Shown: piece by piece, positions 24,701 to 34,566 of the stretch
How positions within the stretch are numbered: the first letter of the stretch is position 1
How the letters are laid out: every line of letters begins with the position of its first letter
Assembly (NCBI GenBank): GCA_001643675.2
Contig: LSRY02000040.1
Location: 214,001 to 278,000 of the forward strand
Origin: Monocercomonoides exilis
Lineage: Eukaryota; Preaxostyla; Oxymonadida; Polymastigidae
Reading direction: 5' to 3'
DNA: 64,000 bases
The notes under the pieces: model-generated
Seen by the model: only the letters and a program-made list of their open reading frames with translations
What the model was told of the DNA's origin: nothing
The model's database searches: none
Made by a program: the position numbers and the translations under genes

Positions 24701-24956
24701 AAGGAATGATGAAAGTGAAAAAAACGGCGTGCAACCAGAAAATGTGCAGCAGTCTGAGCGACTTGAAGTTGGGGAAGAAGAGAATGATGGAAAGGAGAAA
24801 GGAGATAAAAATAAAAAAGAAAAAGACAATAAAGAAATAGAAAAAGAAGAAAAAGAAATAATTAATAAGGAAGAAGAAGGCAACAAGATAAATAAAGATG
24901 TTGGAGATAACAACGAAATAACTGAACGTTCTGAAAAAAGAGAAAAAGATAAATGA
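21798..24956 (+). CDS. Hypothetical 1,052-aa acidic low-complexity protein
   Basis: A single uninterrupted frame from ATG to TGA with no sign of introns. Residues 1-70 are Gly/Ser/Thr-rich. About 70-230 looks folded: ALFNDKINSSVYDFHTDSAD, an Arg-rich helix and KTIDAMLLIVAALQEARHTR suggest a helical bundle. Then come a Ser run, an Ala/Ser-rich segment and a second folded-looking part (about 375-500, with GGVFQLGKKDENSE and a helical ALSLARMLAREKKRREAELI). After that the chain is mostly acidic, with poly-Gly (about 713), SPS repeats (about 860-895) and a Lys/Glu tail. No signal peptide, transmembrane segment or catalytic motif is visible and no family is recognised. The long intact frame, next to heavily decayed neighbours, argues that it is a functional gene. 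Confidence 0.7.
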   Translation: MEVSTAGPASGLSGNFTLGGSTGSVGLSQPTSSSGTLASDQFPATSQPAPADRTESQVLSFSSLCAALFNDKINSSVYDFHTDSADLETTVEQYESFVCTPFIPIITRPHARSSNLQRDALDSSGYRVERYLITALKALILSRSEGEASKEKTIDAMLLIVAALQEARHTRIQADIGYDAVRSLKEDQENSLVSSEILSKITPILEARKTRREVDEAAVPVDDGLNDVVDRSPSPTDSSSSFSSSSCSTCSGSSSPSPSPSSSSSSSSSSRSSDPDAHSSYDQEGCRDSRSIRDFDDMQHNTCADETASSRNATCGSSIPATSATSASSASAAYSVASAGSATSDYSVALDAPGAQRMNNIQRSVSVPLDEREKKEWNLSVSGEVPFMHRSQSYGELSNLRHEYPSDGLLVYSGCIKFLSFSSPPGGVFQLGKKDENSEVKRCEEDEAFFSKPLVALQQKDFMELIKYALSLARMLAREKKRREAELIAEHMAEKRNYGFQNTDDYQQKEESYEEENDKTEFNKINAINRNMGGDHPEERQEMSQVAVMRTSQTANEEQESRNTAEPSAASYDVAQMPRSTDVNEMLMEQSIFPRYTQVSDESFLLMFPFVDKEEMKKIISQEMLNSRDDPIDNYLPAEKDYEYSMGLNARFFNEAMRQDQVENEQNTDVQKEIEMTRYEGIVHSCQVDGDGNGDENENENGIRDGGGGGGGNVDNDVRTEQGVASQSKAFQSESSAEDTDALKKKTQSNENNEGNDGNGNNATEETIDTDHSSSSSTSSLMPRVVKEDISQTQFVDDCPTDYSCQLQSKDIQPDDLSLISPRKQKVFCEYIDVDFSGQQNQCCCTNNPIPEDPTDIKICSPGSYSPSLSPSQSLSLSTSPSLSLSRCLSPLTCLSLSNDASQNFKTCTSNENSFVSLYRKCDLHSKFVQSLSPSDKDEPDFTEGSTDLLQLLVTKEQKYFDKDAVIERNDESEKNGVQPENVQQSERLEVGEEENDGKEKGDKNKKEKDNKEIEKEEKEIINKEEEGNKINKDVGDNNEITERSEKREKDK

Positions 24957-26008
24957 ACAAAAGATGAAGAAGTGGAAAAAACGAATGAAAATTTAAAGAA
25001 GAAAGAAGAAATCGAACATATGGATGAACATTGACTTCCTAAACGAAACTGAGAAAGAAAGAAATCATCCTGAATTATTTTTATTATTTTATTGTGTTTA
25101 AGATAGATGGTGCATTCAACAGCAGCAATCTTGTAGCAAGCGCAATTATGAAAGGAAGTTTAAAAGGTGTGAATTTTTTTGGGGGAGTTATCACGTACAA
25201 AATTAATGTATATTTCCTTCCACCTTTCCATTCTCCTTGTAATTCGGCTCAAAGTGATTTTAGTGAGATTTATTTATTTTTATTCATTTACGTTTATACT
25301 TTATGATAATTTGTTGTCTTTTGCACAAAAAGAAAGTCAAATATAAAGAAAGAAATATTATTAGAGAGACAAATAAATAAATATCAACTTGCTGAGTACA
25401 AAAAAAAGTGAATTTAAGTTTTGTTTTACGTTGGTTATGTTTTTTGTTCAAATTATGAGATTCTATGTCTTATCATATCACTTTTCTATTTGACTTTTCT
25501 CCTTTTTTTTAACGTTCTCTTCAACTTTTATTTGATATACATTGGACAGCTGGGGAAATCTGTGTGATAAAATGCCTTTTTTTTGAGTAAAGGTAGATGA
25601 TCACAGATAGGTGAAGCTGTAAATTGTATTTTTGATATTGCATATTTGAAATGAAGAACTTTCTTAGAAACTTACTTTGAGTTGTTTTCGATCGTTCTAT
25701 ATTTCTGTGCTTTTTTGTAGTTTTGGCTTTCAAATTATTAAGAATTTTATGTTGTCTTGTTCATTGCACTTCACATTGCACATTGAAAATGCACTTTATT
25801 TGGAAGCTTTTTTTCCCAAGAAATATAACAATAAATAATTTATCATGTTAGAAACAACACGGAAATATTCGCAAACTAATTTTTATTTTACAATAACAAT
25901 TCCTTAAATACACTGAAAGCACATCGACTCAAAAAACCATCATTCAAAATTACTTGTGACTCATCATTTATTTCAGACTTTTTCGATTAAAGAATCAAAA
26001 AGGGGATA
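24957..26008. other. AT-rich 3' flank, nothing recognised
   Basis: The first 80 bases continue the Lys/Glu-rich composition of the preceding gene. The rest is AT-rich without a credible frame, RNA gene or transposon terminus. Confidence 0.5.
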
Positions 26009-26216
26009 TGGATGATCCTTTTTGAAATCACACTTAAGTTCGAGTTTTACTCAGAATTTTAATATCATTGGGATTTTGAAAAATTGAGTTTGAACTGAAA
26101 ATACTTATTATTCATGATGTTGTTATTGCATAAACAAAATTTTAACAAAAATCCCATTGAAAAAAAAATTATGATCAAAACTCGAACGAAAGAATGATTT
26201 CAAAAAGGATCTGCCA
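26009..26216. mobile_element. MITE with long imperfect TIRs, 208 bp
   Basis: The two halves are imperfect inverted copies over roughly 80 bases: TGGATGATCCTTTTTGAAAT at the left and the complement of CAAAAAGGATCTGCCA at the right. Both are followed inward by a GTTCGAGTTTT block and a TGGGATTTT block. TA lies on each side (26007-26008 and 26217-26218), as expected for Tc1/mariner/pogo-superfamily insertions. It has no coding capacity. It sits 90 bp from the intact pogo-like element, but its ends differ from that element's TIRs. Confidence 0.75.
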
Positions 26217-26306
26217 TATATTCAATTTTGTGACAAGCCTGATATTTTTTTTTTTTTTTTTTTGTGTTTGTTTACAACTCTTTCAACAAATCCTTTTCAC
26301 ATTGTA

Positions 26307-28860
26307 CAGTCGGTGCCAAAGCCGATCCTTGGTGCGAAACCCGAACCAAAAGAGGAAGAGAGAATGCAATCATTTTTCGAAGTTGTTTAATATTTCTTCA
26401 ATTAAAGACTAAATATATTTAACTATTCGTTGAAACCAGGTATTTGGCAACAGAGTTATTAATTTTCAAATGAAATAATAAAAAAAGAAAATACATATTG
26501 TTTTTGTATTATTATTTGTTTAGTGAAAAATAATCGATATGAAGCAATTCTTTAAAAAGAAAATTTCAAATATATTCGTCAAAAAGGTATGAAGGCTAGA
26601 ATTTTATGCTGCAGTTGTATTTAGAGTAGTATGTTTCTCTAATGCGTTTCTCTTTCGAATTAAATGAAGGAGAAATTTCTCTGGGAGGATGATCGAAATA
26701 TTTTATTTCATCACTTGAAGTCAATTTCTCTTCTTTTTCATCGTCTTTGAGTATTTCAATTACTCTCTTTGCTTTTTTTCTCAAAGATTTTTTTTCCTTT
26801 GCTGGTTCTTTATTCAACATTTCATTAAGTTCTTGCCTACTATGTTTATTCTTTGGTTTCTTTTCAGAAGAAGATGAAGTTGGTTTTCTAATTTTCGTCA
26901 GCTGGTTTTGAAGAAAGTGCAAATGCTCTTTTGTCGATTCAATTTGTTTCATAAGCTCTGAATCATCCATCTCTTTTGCTTCTTCTGATGATTTTTCTTC
27001 AGTGGAGTTTTCGTCAGTTGAAAATTTTGTTGTTGAATTTATGCTGTGATCATCGATCAATGTTGGGCGTTCTTTTGTTTTTTCAGAATCGTGGAGAGAT
27101 GAATGTTTTGAAGATTGCAAAGTAGATAATTGTTTATCACTATGAGGAGAATAATTTCCAAACAACTCTTCTCTCCAATCTTGCGAAGAAACTGAAGTAT
27201 TAGAATTGCATTTGTGATTTTGGATGGGAGATCCAGATATGCGATCCAAAACTGGAGCAGCTGCAACAGGCCATACGCCTGTTTTTATGAACGCTGCTTT
27301 TATAGTCGATGGCATAATCGCAGCAGCAACCGCCTCGGGGAGTGTTTCTGCAAGGGAAGATCTGTAGGAATGTATCGAAAACGGTGTAGGAACGTGAAAT
27401 TTATTGTAAAGAGTTGTTTTCAAACGAGAAAAGATGCACGAGTCGCACGGTTGTAATAGATGGGTCATATTCTGTGGAAAACACTTCAAAATGATATTGT
27501 GTTTCTCTGCAAAATCTGCAACAGAATTGTCTGAATGAGTTCCATGATTATCCATTAGGAACAGGGCTTTATGTGTCGATGTTGGCTCAACTTTTGAGAC
27601 AATCGCTGGTATCCAAAAATTGATCATGATGTTTTTAAATATTTCTTTTGTTATCCAACCGGATGAAGAAGGAAGAACTTTGATGTCGAATGCAGAAAGT
27701 GATGAAAATTCTTGTGGTAAATTTTTCATGGGCCAAAGAAGAAATCGTTGCAGTGAAGAACCATCTGCACAGACACACAGACACAAAGTTGAATTAGGAA
27801 CTTTTGGAGGAGCTGTTGAAGCAGGCGGAATTTGATTTTTTAGACAAACAACCAGTTTGCTTGTGCTTTCACTTAAATTCAACGAAGATTCATCAAAATT
27901 AAATATACTCGATGAATTAATGTTATTCCTGCTAATTACGTCAGACAATTCTCCAAACCATTGTCTCACATCCTCTGGCGATTGAGCTGCTATTTTTGAT
28001 AACTCATTAGGTCTCGATACTGCTGCATGTATAATTTCACTTCTTTTTAATAGCTTGTATGCATACTTTTCGTTAAGTTTTTTTGGCTCTTTGTTTTCAC
28101 CACATTCTTTTTCGAGAATATCCGCACACTTTGATAATTATTTTTTAAAAGAAAAAAAACAAAAAATAAGCCAAACCATGTTTTGGACGTCATGCACTTT
28201 AATTGTTTCTTTTTCTGATAATTTCACAAGGACTTGATTTTCAATTGTTTCGAGCTGGCGCGCATTAATTGTTAGAGGATGCCCATCTACTCCAACATCT
28301 CTTCCTTCCTTCTCTGCTTTAACCCCTCTGAACCATGCACATTTCGAAATAATGTTTTCACCAACAACGGTTTGCCATTTCAGTGAATAATCACTGCGTA
28401 TAGCAAATATCTTTTTGGTTATCGAAGGAATGGAACGATATTTGCTGGATGCGAGTTGACGATGAAGTTGAAGAGGAGAAAGATATGTTGAGTTACTCAT
28501 GATATATGGGGTATGATCAAATGAATAATCATTGAAACTTTTGATTAGTGATGTATTTGTTAATTTTTATATATTAATAATATATTTTTATTCGCAATAA
28601 CACGAATACAAATATTTGGATTTATTTCTTTTTGTTGTGAACACAAAAAATAAAAGATTCATTGGTTTCAAAAACATCAGCCAATATAATGAATTGTGTT
28701 CTTGTTGTTTCTTTTAATTGATTAATGATTATTTCAGATGCGACTGCCTTGGAAATATCTCTAAAAAATTCAAGATAGAGATAATTTTGCAGAAATGAAC
28801 AAGATCAATGCTTATACAAGGATCGGGTTTCGCACCAAGGATCGGCTTTGGCACCGACTG
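26307..28860 (-). mobile_element. Intact pogo-like DNA transposon with 41-bp TIRs
   Basis: The left end CAGTCGGTGCCAAAGCCGAT (26307 onward) and the reverse complement of the right end (to 28860) agree over about 41 bases with one mismatch. TA dinucleotides at 26305-26306 and 28861-28862 are the target-site duplication. The CAGT start and TA target are typical of Tc1/mariner/pogo elements. The 2,554-bp element contains one two-exon transposase gene and nothing else. It is the best-preserved element in the window. Confidence 0.92.
26596..28500 (-). CDS. pogo-like DDE transposase, two exons
   Basis: Exon 1 28500-28177, exon 2 28128-26596, with a 48-nt phase-0 intron starting GTTTGG and ending ATCAAAG. 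The product has 618 residues. Exon 1 (108 codons) is the DNA-binding part: a helix-turn-helix-like start LSPLQLHRQLASSKYRSIPS, then VDGHPLTI. Exon 2 holds the DDE_1-type catalytic domain: FNFDESSLNL (first Asp), FLMDNHGTHSDN (second Asp) and THLLQPCDSCIFSRLK (third Asp), with 35 residues between the last two (DD35D). The C-terminal 180 residues are Ser/Lys/Glu-rich with a coiled-coil segment and probably bind partners or oligomerise. All catalytic residues and both TIRs are present, so the element may be active. The frame ends at TAG. Confidence 0.9.
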
Positions 28861-28862
28861 TA

Positions 28863-29367
28863 ATAGATAAGGACTGTGATTGCAAAAAAGCTTGAAGAGG
28901 ATTTTTTTTAATGACTCCTGAAAGACAAACCTCCAAATTGTTCTCATTCAGACAATTCCATTCCGTAATTACAATGTTTATTAGTGTCAGTAATTTATCG
29001 GTGACCGAAAAATTTATCGTGACCTAAATTTTCTGGCTCTCCAGAGCACTTTTAGAAAAAAATAAATATCAGGAAACCTTCAAAATATTATTATTTACTA
29101 TTCCTTAAAAAATATTTTTTATTTTTTAATTTTAGAAAAAAGATCTGGTATTTTTTGTTTTATTTTTTTAGATCAAAGACTGATTCAAATTTTTTCGAGT
29201 TTTTTGTTTTGAGTGTTTTGAGTTATATCATTATTCATAAACTTAACTTCTTTATAATTTTAGTGATTTTTCATTGTTCAACACTTCGGTTTATTATTAC
29301 TTTTTCCATTTCACTAAATTTCAACAAATTGAAGGTTTTGTTTTCATGGCAACGAATTTTGGAAAGT
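28863..29367. other. AT-rich spacer between elements
   Basis: No gene was recognised. A short pair of direct repeats, TTTATCGGTGACC / TTTATCGTGACC, lies at about 28997-29022. Confidence 0.4.
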
Positions 29368-29451
29368 GGGAACATAAATTTGATCGAAATATGAAATTTT
29401 CATTTTCACCTGAAAATTAAACAAAAGGAACTTTTTTAAAAAATTTAGACA
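29368..29451 (+). repeat. Partial copy of the 51.9 kb foldback MITE
   Basis: The segment from GGGAACATAAATTTGATCG to AAATTTAGACA, followed by TA, matches the right half of the MITE at 51885-52117, including CATAAATTTGATCGAAATAT and AAAAGGAACTTT. No left half was found nearby, so this is a truncated copy. Confidence 0.7.
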
Positions 29452-29528
29452 TATCGATAATTTCATATTCCATATAATTTTTTTTTTTTTTTTTTTTTTT
29501 GTTCATAAATAAGTTTCTATTCAGAATA

Positions 29529-29977
29529 CAGTCTAAACCGGATATAATCACGCCGAATATAATCACATTCGTATATTGTCATATTTTTCGATGCATCGAC
29601 ATTTTTGGCCTATTTAACATTAAATTTCCATCGCATATAATCATAGGGCTGAAAATATATAATAACATTTTATATTATTATGGGTGATTTGTTAAATGAA
29701 AAATCGGTTTTTTGATCAAAAATTAAAAATTTTCGCTTTTTCAAAAATGTGCTCAAATAAGTCAATGAAATAAACATTTATGTTAAAAATGAATTTCGCA
29801 AGTGAAAAATGCGTTTTTGTGAAGAATTTCCAAAAATAAAAAAATCGACAAAAAATTACATTTTCAAAAATTAATTTTTGTTTTTTTCTGTGTAAAGCAT
29901 CATCGTGTATAATCACAATCGGATATAGTCACAAAAAGTTGTACAAAAACCGATGTGAATATATCCGGTTTTGACTG
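29529..29977. mobile_element. pogo/Tigger-type MITE, 449 bp
   Basis: The ends are inverted copies: CAGTCTAAACCGGATATAAT at the left and, reversed, CAGTCAAAACCGGATATATT at the right, each flanked by TA (29527-29528 and 29978-29979). The motif GGATATAATCAC or close variants repeat several times in both subterminal regions. CAGTC-AAACC...GATATA is the terminal pattern typical of pogo/Tigger elements. No coding frame lies inside. Confidence 0.8.
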
Positions 29978-29979
29978 TA

Positions 29980-30887
29980 TATCTCCAAACAAATTATCGC
30001 AATTTCTTTTCGATGAATAAGCAACAACAAAAAATCACCTGGTGATTTTTTTTCCATTTCACATTCTTTCAATCAAAACATTTCGACAGGACAATTTGTT
30101 TGAAAAACAAGGAGATAAATCCAATAAAACAGACAACATTTTTTCCAGTTCCAAGATTTTCTTAAATCTCAAATGAGTTTTTCACAATTCTTGTTGTGTG
30201 TTGAACTATTTTTTTTTTGTATCGATTTTCAAGCCAAGTTCAAAACAAACAAACAAACAAACACACAATACACACATACACTCATATATATGATTGCAAA
30301 AATAATCACCCATATCTTTCCTCAAACTGTGCTTTTGGTTCACACATTTCAATAAAGCAGAATTCAGATCTTTGTATTCTTTGTATTCTTTGAAGATATT
30401 GAAGATCAGTGGCACTTCATTTCGTGAATTCGTTGTTGTGAAAATGCAAAAATTAGCTGTCTTGTTACAAATTTTCGTTTCGTTTATTTTTTTTTTCAAA
30501 CATTCATCCAAATTACAAGATTTCATAAAAAGACCCTGTTTTGTTGTAAATGGAAATTATATAAAAGAAAAATAACAATACAAACAGCAAGCAAAGCAAA
30601 GAAAAGCAAATCAAAAAATTAAAATTAAAATTAAAATTAAAATTAAACAAAAATTAAAATTAAAATTAAATCAAATGAAATTGAATATTACCGCAATTCG
30701 AAAATAAGTCCATATTTAAGAAAAAAATGAATAAGGGAAGGTCATTTTTCTCATAATAAATAAATAAATCAAAATAAAACCCGCGCAAACGAAAAATCAC
30801 TTTTCAAATTTATAACAAGAAAAAAAGATAAAATAAAACGTCAAATACAACCACAACGAGATCTTTCATCTTTCTTTCAATCAATGT
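29980..30887. other. AT-rich intergenic region with simple repeats
   Basis: Contains a CAAA/CACA run near 30245-30280 and an AAAATT/AAATTA array around 30615-30670. No supported gene. The right part lies downstream of the GTPase gene's stop codon. Confidence 0.5.
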
Positions 30888-33800
30888 TTATAAATTTATC
30901 CTTTTGAATTCCTCTAAACTCGAACGAAACTCACCCATTCTGCTCCAAAGGCTCTTGATTGCCTCAGCTGCTGCCCCAACAAGATTTGGGTCGTGGCGCC
31001 CATCCCTCTTCAGACAAACATCCTGCTGCAACTCTGCCGACTCCCCCATCTCCCCCATCTCCTCCATCTCTTCCATCGCAACAAAAAATCTCGCAAGCCT
31101 CATCAGAGTTTCATCTCCTCGCGATGTACCAGAGAAACGCTCATCCTTTTCCTTTCCTTTTCCCACACTCTGCGACGAACAGGATGCCCTTTCGTTTTCA
31201 ACTTCTTTTTCTTCTTTTTCTTCATTGTCTTTTTCCTCATTGTCTTTTTCTTTCTTTCTTTCTTTCGTTTCATTCAGTTCTATTTGTTCACATGTTTTAT
31301 GATCTGCCTCAGCAGAACATTCACATGAACACTCAGAAGAAGAAAAAGAAGAAGAAGAAAAAGAAGAAGAAGATGATGATGAGTCAGAACAGTTGGATAA
31401 ATATAGAGAAGATGGAGGAGACGGAAAAGATGAGGAAGACAAAGAAGAAGGAAGAGAAAATTGAAGATGGGAGGAAAGAGACAGAGGAGGTGGAGAAAGC
31501 GGAGGAGACAATGGAGGAGACAATGGAGGAGACAATGGAGGAGACAATGGAGGTGAAAAAGGAGATGGAAAAGAAGAAGAAGAAGAAAATGATGATGATG
31601 AAAAGGAGGAAGAGGAAGAGGAAGAGGAATTTGAGGAAGAAGGAGAAAAAGATGAAAGAGAAGGAGAAGGAGAAGGAAATGAAGAAGAAAAAGACGACGG
31701 TGATGAAGCACTGCTAACAGGAAGATATCGAGAAGGGGAAGGAGGAGGAGGAAGAGAAGGAAGAGAAGGAAGAGGAGGAAGAGAAGGAAGAGAAGGAAGA
31801 GAAGGAAGAGAAGGGAGAGAAGGGAAAGAAGGGAGAGGAAGAGGAGAAGATATTGAAGTGGAATGATAATCTCTTAATATTTCTTCGGATTGAAATGCAA
31901 GAGAAGGAGAAGGAGAAGTGAAAGTTGATGAAGAAGAGGAAGAGGAAAAGGAAGAGGAAGAGGAAGAGGAAGAGGAAGAAGAGGAAGAAGAAGAAGAAGA
32001 GGAAGAGGAAGAGGAAGGAACAGAAACAGATGATGACAACCGAAAACAATCTAATTCAGCTGCTCTTTCTCCTCTCGCCTCAGCAATATACCTCTCAGGA
32101 ACATAATTCTTCACAAACTGGTTCAGCTGCAATGCAAAGTCCTTGTGGCTCTCCCACAGCTTGTCGCACTCCTCGCAGAACTCCACACACCCTGCCAGTG
32201 CTGACCGGCGGCTGCTCCATCTCTCCTCCTCCTCTCTCTTCTTCTCCACTATCTCCTTCAAACGATAGAATTTCTCCCTCAGCTCCTTCATGTGCACAGC
32301 ATTCCCCTCCCACTCCTCCCTTTTCTCCTTCAGCTTCTGCACTCGCCCCTTCAGCTTCTCAATCTTCTCCTTGTTTTCCGGGATGTCCCGGCTCGGCGCA
32401 TACAGCTCCACCGTCCCTTTGCACTCGCTCGCATCGCTTCTCACCAGGTGCTTGAACTTCCCTTTCATCACCCCTGCCACCACACTCCCCGCCACCATCG
32501 TCGGATTCGGCGCTTTGTACACCGCCCGAAACACCCCTCCCTCTATCCCCGACCTCTGCTCTTTTTCATCTGAATACGTGTAGCTGTTCCCCGCAATAAA
32601 CTTGAACGTCGTGTTCGCCACTTCGATCCGCTTCTCAAACCGCTTCTGGTTCTGCAGCCGGTTGCTGTGCTTCCGGAAGCTCATCGTCTCGTATTTCACA
32701 ACCTCCTCCGAGTCAAGCCGGCCAATCTCTGCTTCATACTGCTCCTTCAATCGCTCGTACGCATCCATCTCCCCTTCCCCTTCCCCTTCCCCTTCCCTTT
32801 CCTCTTTCCCGTCTCTTCCGCCCTCCCTGCCCCTCCCTTCCCTCCCAATCCGGATTTTCTTCAGCGTGGCCTCCACATCCCTCATGCTCTCGCTCACCAC
32901 CCCATACCCTCCGCAACACTTGCACTCAAAGTCCCCACACACACCCACCACCTCTTTCAAGCATCTCGGAACCCCCCGCCTCCCTCTCATCGCTCCCACA
33001 AGCAGCCTCAGTGCACCCGCTATTCCCGACACCCCGCCAACAAACTCCTCCGACTCTGCCGTGCTCCCCCCAAGCCAAACACGCTCGGCCCCAACAAAAT
33101 AGTTCGCGTCATGCACCATCGACTTGATCCTTTCCACCGAGTAAAAGTCCACTGGGTCGTAGTACAGCAGCCTTCCGCCTTCAGCCGCCCTTTTCAGCAC
33201 ACACAGCGTCTTCACCTGCCTCAAGCATTTTTCAATGTCTGCCTTCCTCACCAATCCTTCTTCTTCCACTCTGCTTTTCTCAAGCACCGCCATCATCTCC
33301 TTTTCGCTCACCCCTTCCCCACTTCCTTCCCCTTCCCCTTTCTCTTCCCCAAAAAACTTGCCCCGGATTTCCCTCATCTGCTCCCGGTACAGCTTTCCCA
33401 AATCCTCGTGAAGGCGCGCTTGAACCTTCTCGATCAGCACATCTCCAAGCTGCCCGCTGCTTTTCTCTTTCATCGCCCATCTCAACTTGCACTTGTTCGC
33501 AACAAACACTACCGGCAGCTCCCCGTCCTCGCATATCTTGCTTATGAACTCCGCGTCTTCCCTCATTTTCGACACGTTGCACAAATTCTCATATTCCGAA
33601 ACATAAACAACCATCACGTTTTTCGCTTTTCTCCTGTTCGCCTCCATCACCAGCCCGCTCACAATGTCCCCCTCCGCGTCGATGTTCGACCCCACAAACC
33701 CCTTCGTGTCCAGCACAGTCGCCCCGTCCAGCTCGAAGCATTCTGCAAACTGCGTTTCTGAAACAATCCCGTCCCCGATCCTCGGCCCTCTCCCCGCTCC

Positions 33801-34037
33801 CCCAACTTTCACCACCTTCCCCTCCCCATTCTCCTCCATCTTCGCCCCCAGCACCGCATTTATCAGCGTGCTCTTCCCGGCCCCGCTCTTTCCAACTACA
33901 ATCACCAAACGCTCATTTCGCGCGCACCCTTCATATTTCCCATTGAACCCGATCAGCACCCCCAGATATTCATTCAGCGAGGATGCCCCCTTCTGCGCCC
34001 TGCCCCGGCCGTCTCCCTGCTGCAAAAGCCGAATCAT
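30888..34037 (-). CDS. Large P-loop GTPase with coiled coil and Ser-rich tail
   Basis: Unspliced frame. I place the start at ATG 34037 (1,049 residues) because upstream codons are AT-rich filler. The N-terminal GTPase domain shows G1 GKSGAGKST (about 49-57), a G3 motif DTKGF (110-114) and a G4-like NKCK (181-184, where NKxD is usual). This resembles the AIG1/septin/TRAFAC group of septum- or membrane-associated GTPases. ECKCCGGYG at about 374-382 could bind metal. Around residues 560-650 is a Lys/Glu-rich coiled coil (IEKLKGRVQKLKEKREEWEG). About 700-930 is Ser/Pro-rich with four SPPL repeats, followed by an acidic segment and a helical C-terminus ending EFKRINL. The 5' two kilobases are clearly GC-richer than all neighbours, with many C/G-ending codons, suggesting a different origin or strong expression. 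The substrate (GTP) is inferred from the motifs; the cellular role is unknown. Confidence 0.8.
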   Translation of the reverse strand: MIRLLQQGDGRGRAQKGASSLNEYLGVLIGFNGKYEGCARNERLVIVVGKSGAGKSTLINAVLGAKMEENGEGKVVKVGGAGRGPRIGDGIVSETQFAECFELDGATVLDTKGFVGSNIDAEGDIVSGLVMEANRRKAKNVMVVYVSEYENLCNVSKMREDAEFISKICEDGELPVVFVANKCKLRWAMKEKSSGQLGDVLIEKVQARLHEDLGKLYREQMREIRGKFFGEEKGEGEGSGEGVSEKEMMAVLEKSRVEEEGLVRKADIEKCLRQVKTLCVLKRAAEGGRLLYYDPVDFYSVERIKSMVHDANYFVGAERVWLGGSTAESEEFVGGVSGIAGALRLLVGAMRGRRGVPRCLKEVVGVCGDFECKCCGGYGVVSESMRDVEATLKKIRIGREGRGREGGRDGKEEREGEGEGEGEMDAYERLKEQYEAEIGRLDSEEVVKYETMSFRKHSNRLQNQKRFEKRIEVANTTFKFIAGNSYTYSDEKEQRSGIEGGVFRAVYKAPNPTMVAGSVVAGVMKGKFKHLVRSDASECKGTVELYAPSRDIPENKEKIEKLKGRVQKLKEKREEWEGNAVHMKELREKFYRLKEIVEKKREEEERWSSRRSALAGCVEFCEECDKLWESHKDFALQLNQFVKNYVPERYIAEARGERAAELDCFRLSSSVSVPSSSSSSSSSSSSSSSSSSSSSSFSSSSSSSTFTSPSPSLAFQSEEILRDYHSTSISSPLPLPSFPSLPSLPSLPSLPSLPPLPSLPSLPPPPSPSRYLPVSSASSPSSFSSSFPSPSPSLSSFSPSSSNSSSSSSSSFSSSSFSSSSSFPSPFSPPLSPPLSPPLSPPLSPPLSPPPLSLSSHLQFSLPSSLSSSSFPSPPSSLYLSNCSDSSSSSSSFSSSSFSSSECSCECSAEADHKTCEQIELNETKERKKEKDNEEKDNEEKEEKEVENERASCSSQSVGKGKEKDERFSGTSRGDETLMRLARFFVAMEEMEEMGEMGESAELQQDVCLKRDGRHDPNLVGAAAEAIKSLWSRMGEFRSSLEEFKRINL

Positions 34038-34566
34038 TTCTCTTGATGATGCAAACAAAAAAAAAAATAAAAAAAAGAAAAGAAATATTAAATTATGTGT
34101 CTTTTCACAAAAAAAAAAATCAAAAAAACAAATTGATGAATATTTGATTGTTATGTTGTGCATAATGCTTTTGTGAATGCATGCGCATGGACAAAGCAGC
34201 GTTATCTTCAAAATGTTTTGTTTTGCTGCAAGCACTTGATATTTCGAGAAATGTCACACAAAATGACTTTTCTCAACGAGGAATAACAGAGAACAAAGGG
34301 ATTTATTGGGGCATTTCTCACCCAAACAATTCACTCCACTCCAAATGTCATTTCACTTCAAAAATCAAAACAATCAAAACACAACATAATCGTTGGACAA
34401 AACAATCCCTTTCAAGACATTCCATCACAGAAAACAAAAAGAAAAAAATTCTTATGAATATTCTTCTTCTTCAAAAAAAAAAAAAAGAAATTAAATCAAA
34501 AATTTAAAATTGCAAGTTAAAAAATTGATTTTTTTTTTTTTTGAAAAAAATTGAAAACAATTCAAA
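34038..34566. other. AT-rich intergenic gap
   Basis: Lies between the start of the GTPase gene and the 3' end of the next gene. Long A runs. Short frames have no recognisable content. Confidence 0.5.

Noticed and set aside
31507-31554. CRISPR-like array in the GTPase gene
   Set aside because: Four 12-bp copies without spacers inside a coding frame (SPPL repeats); the 27-bp repeats at 49607-49709 are likewise direct tandem repeats without spacers.
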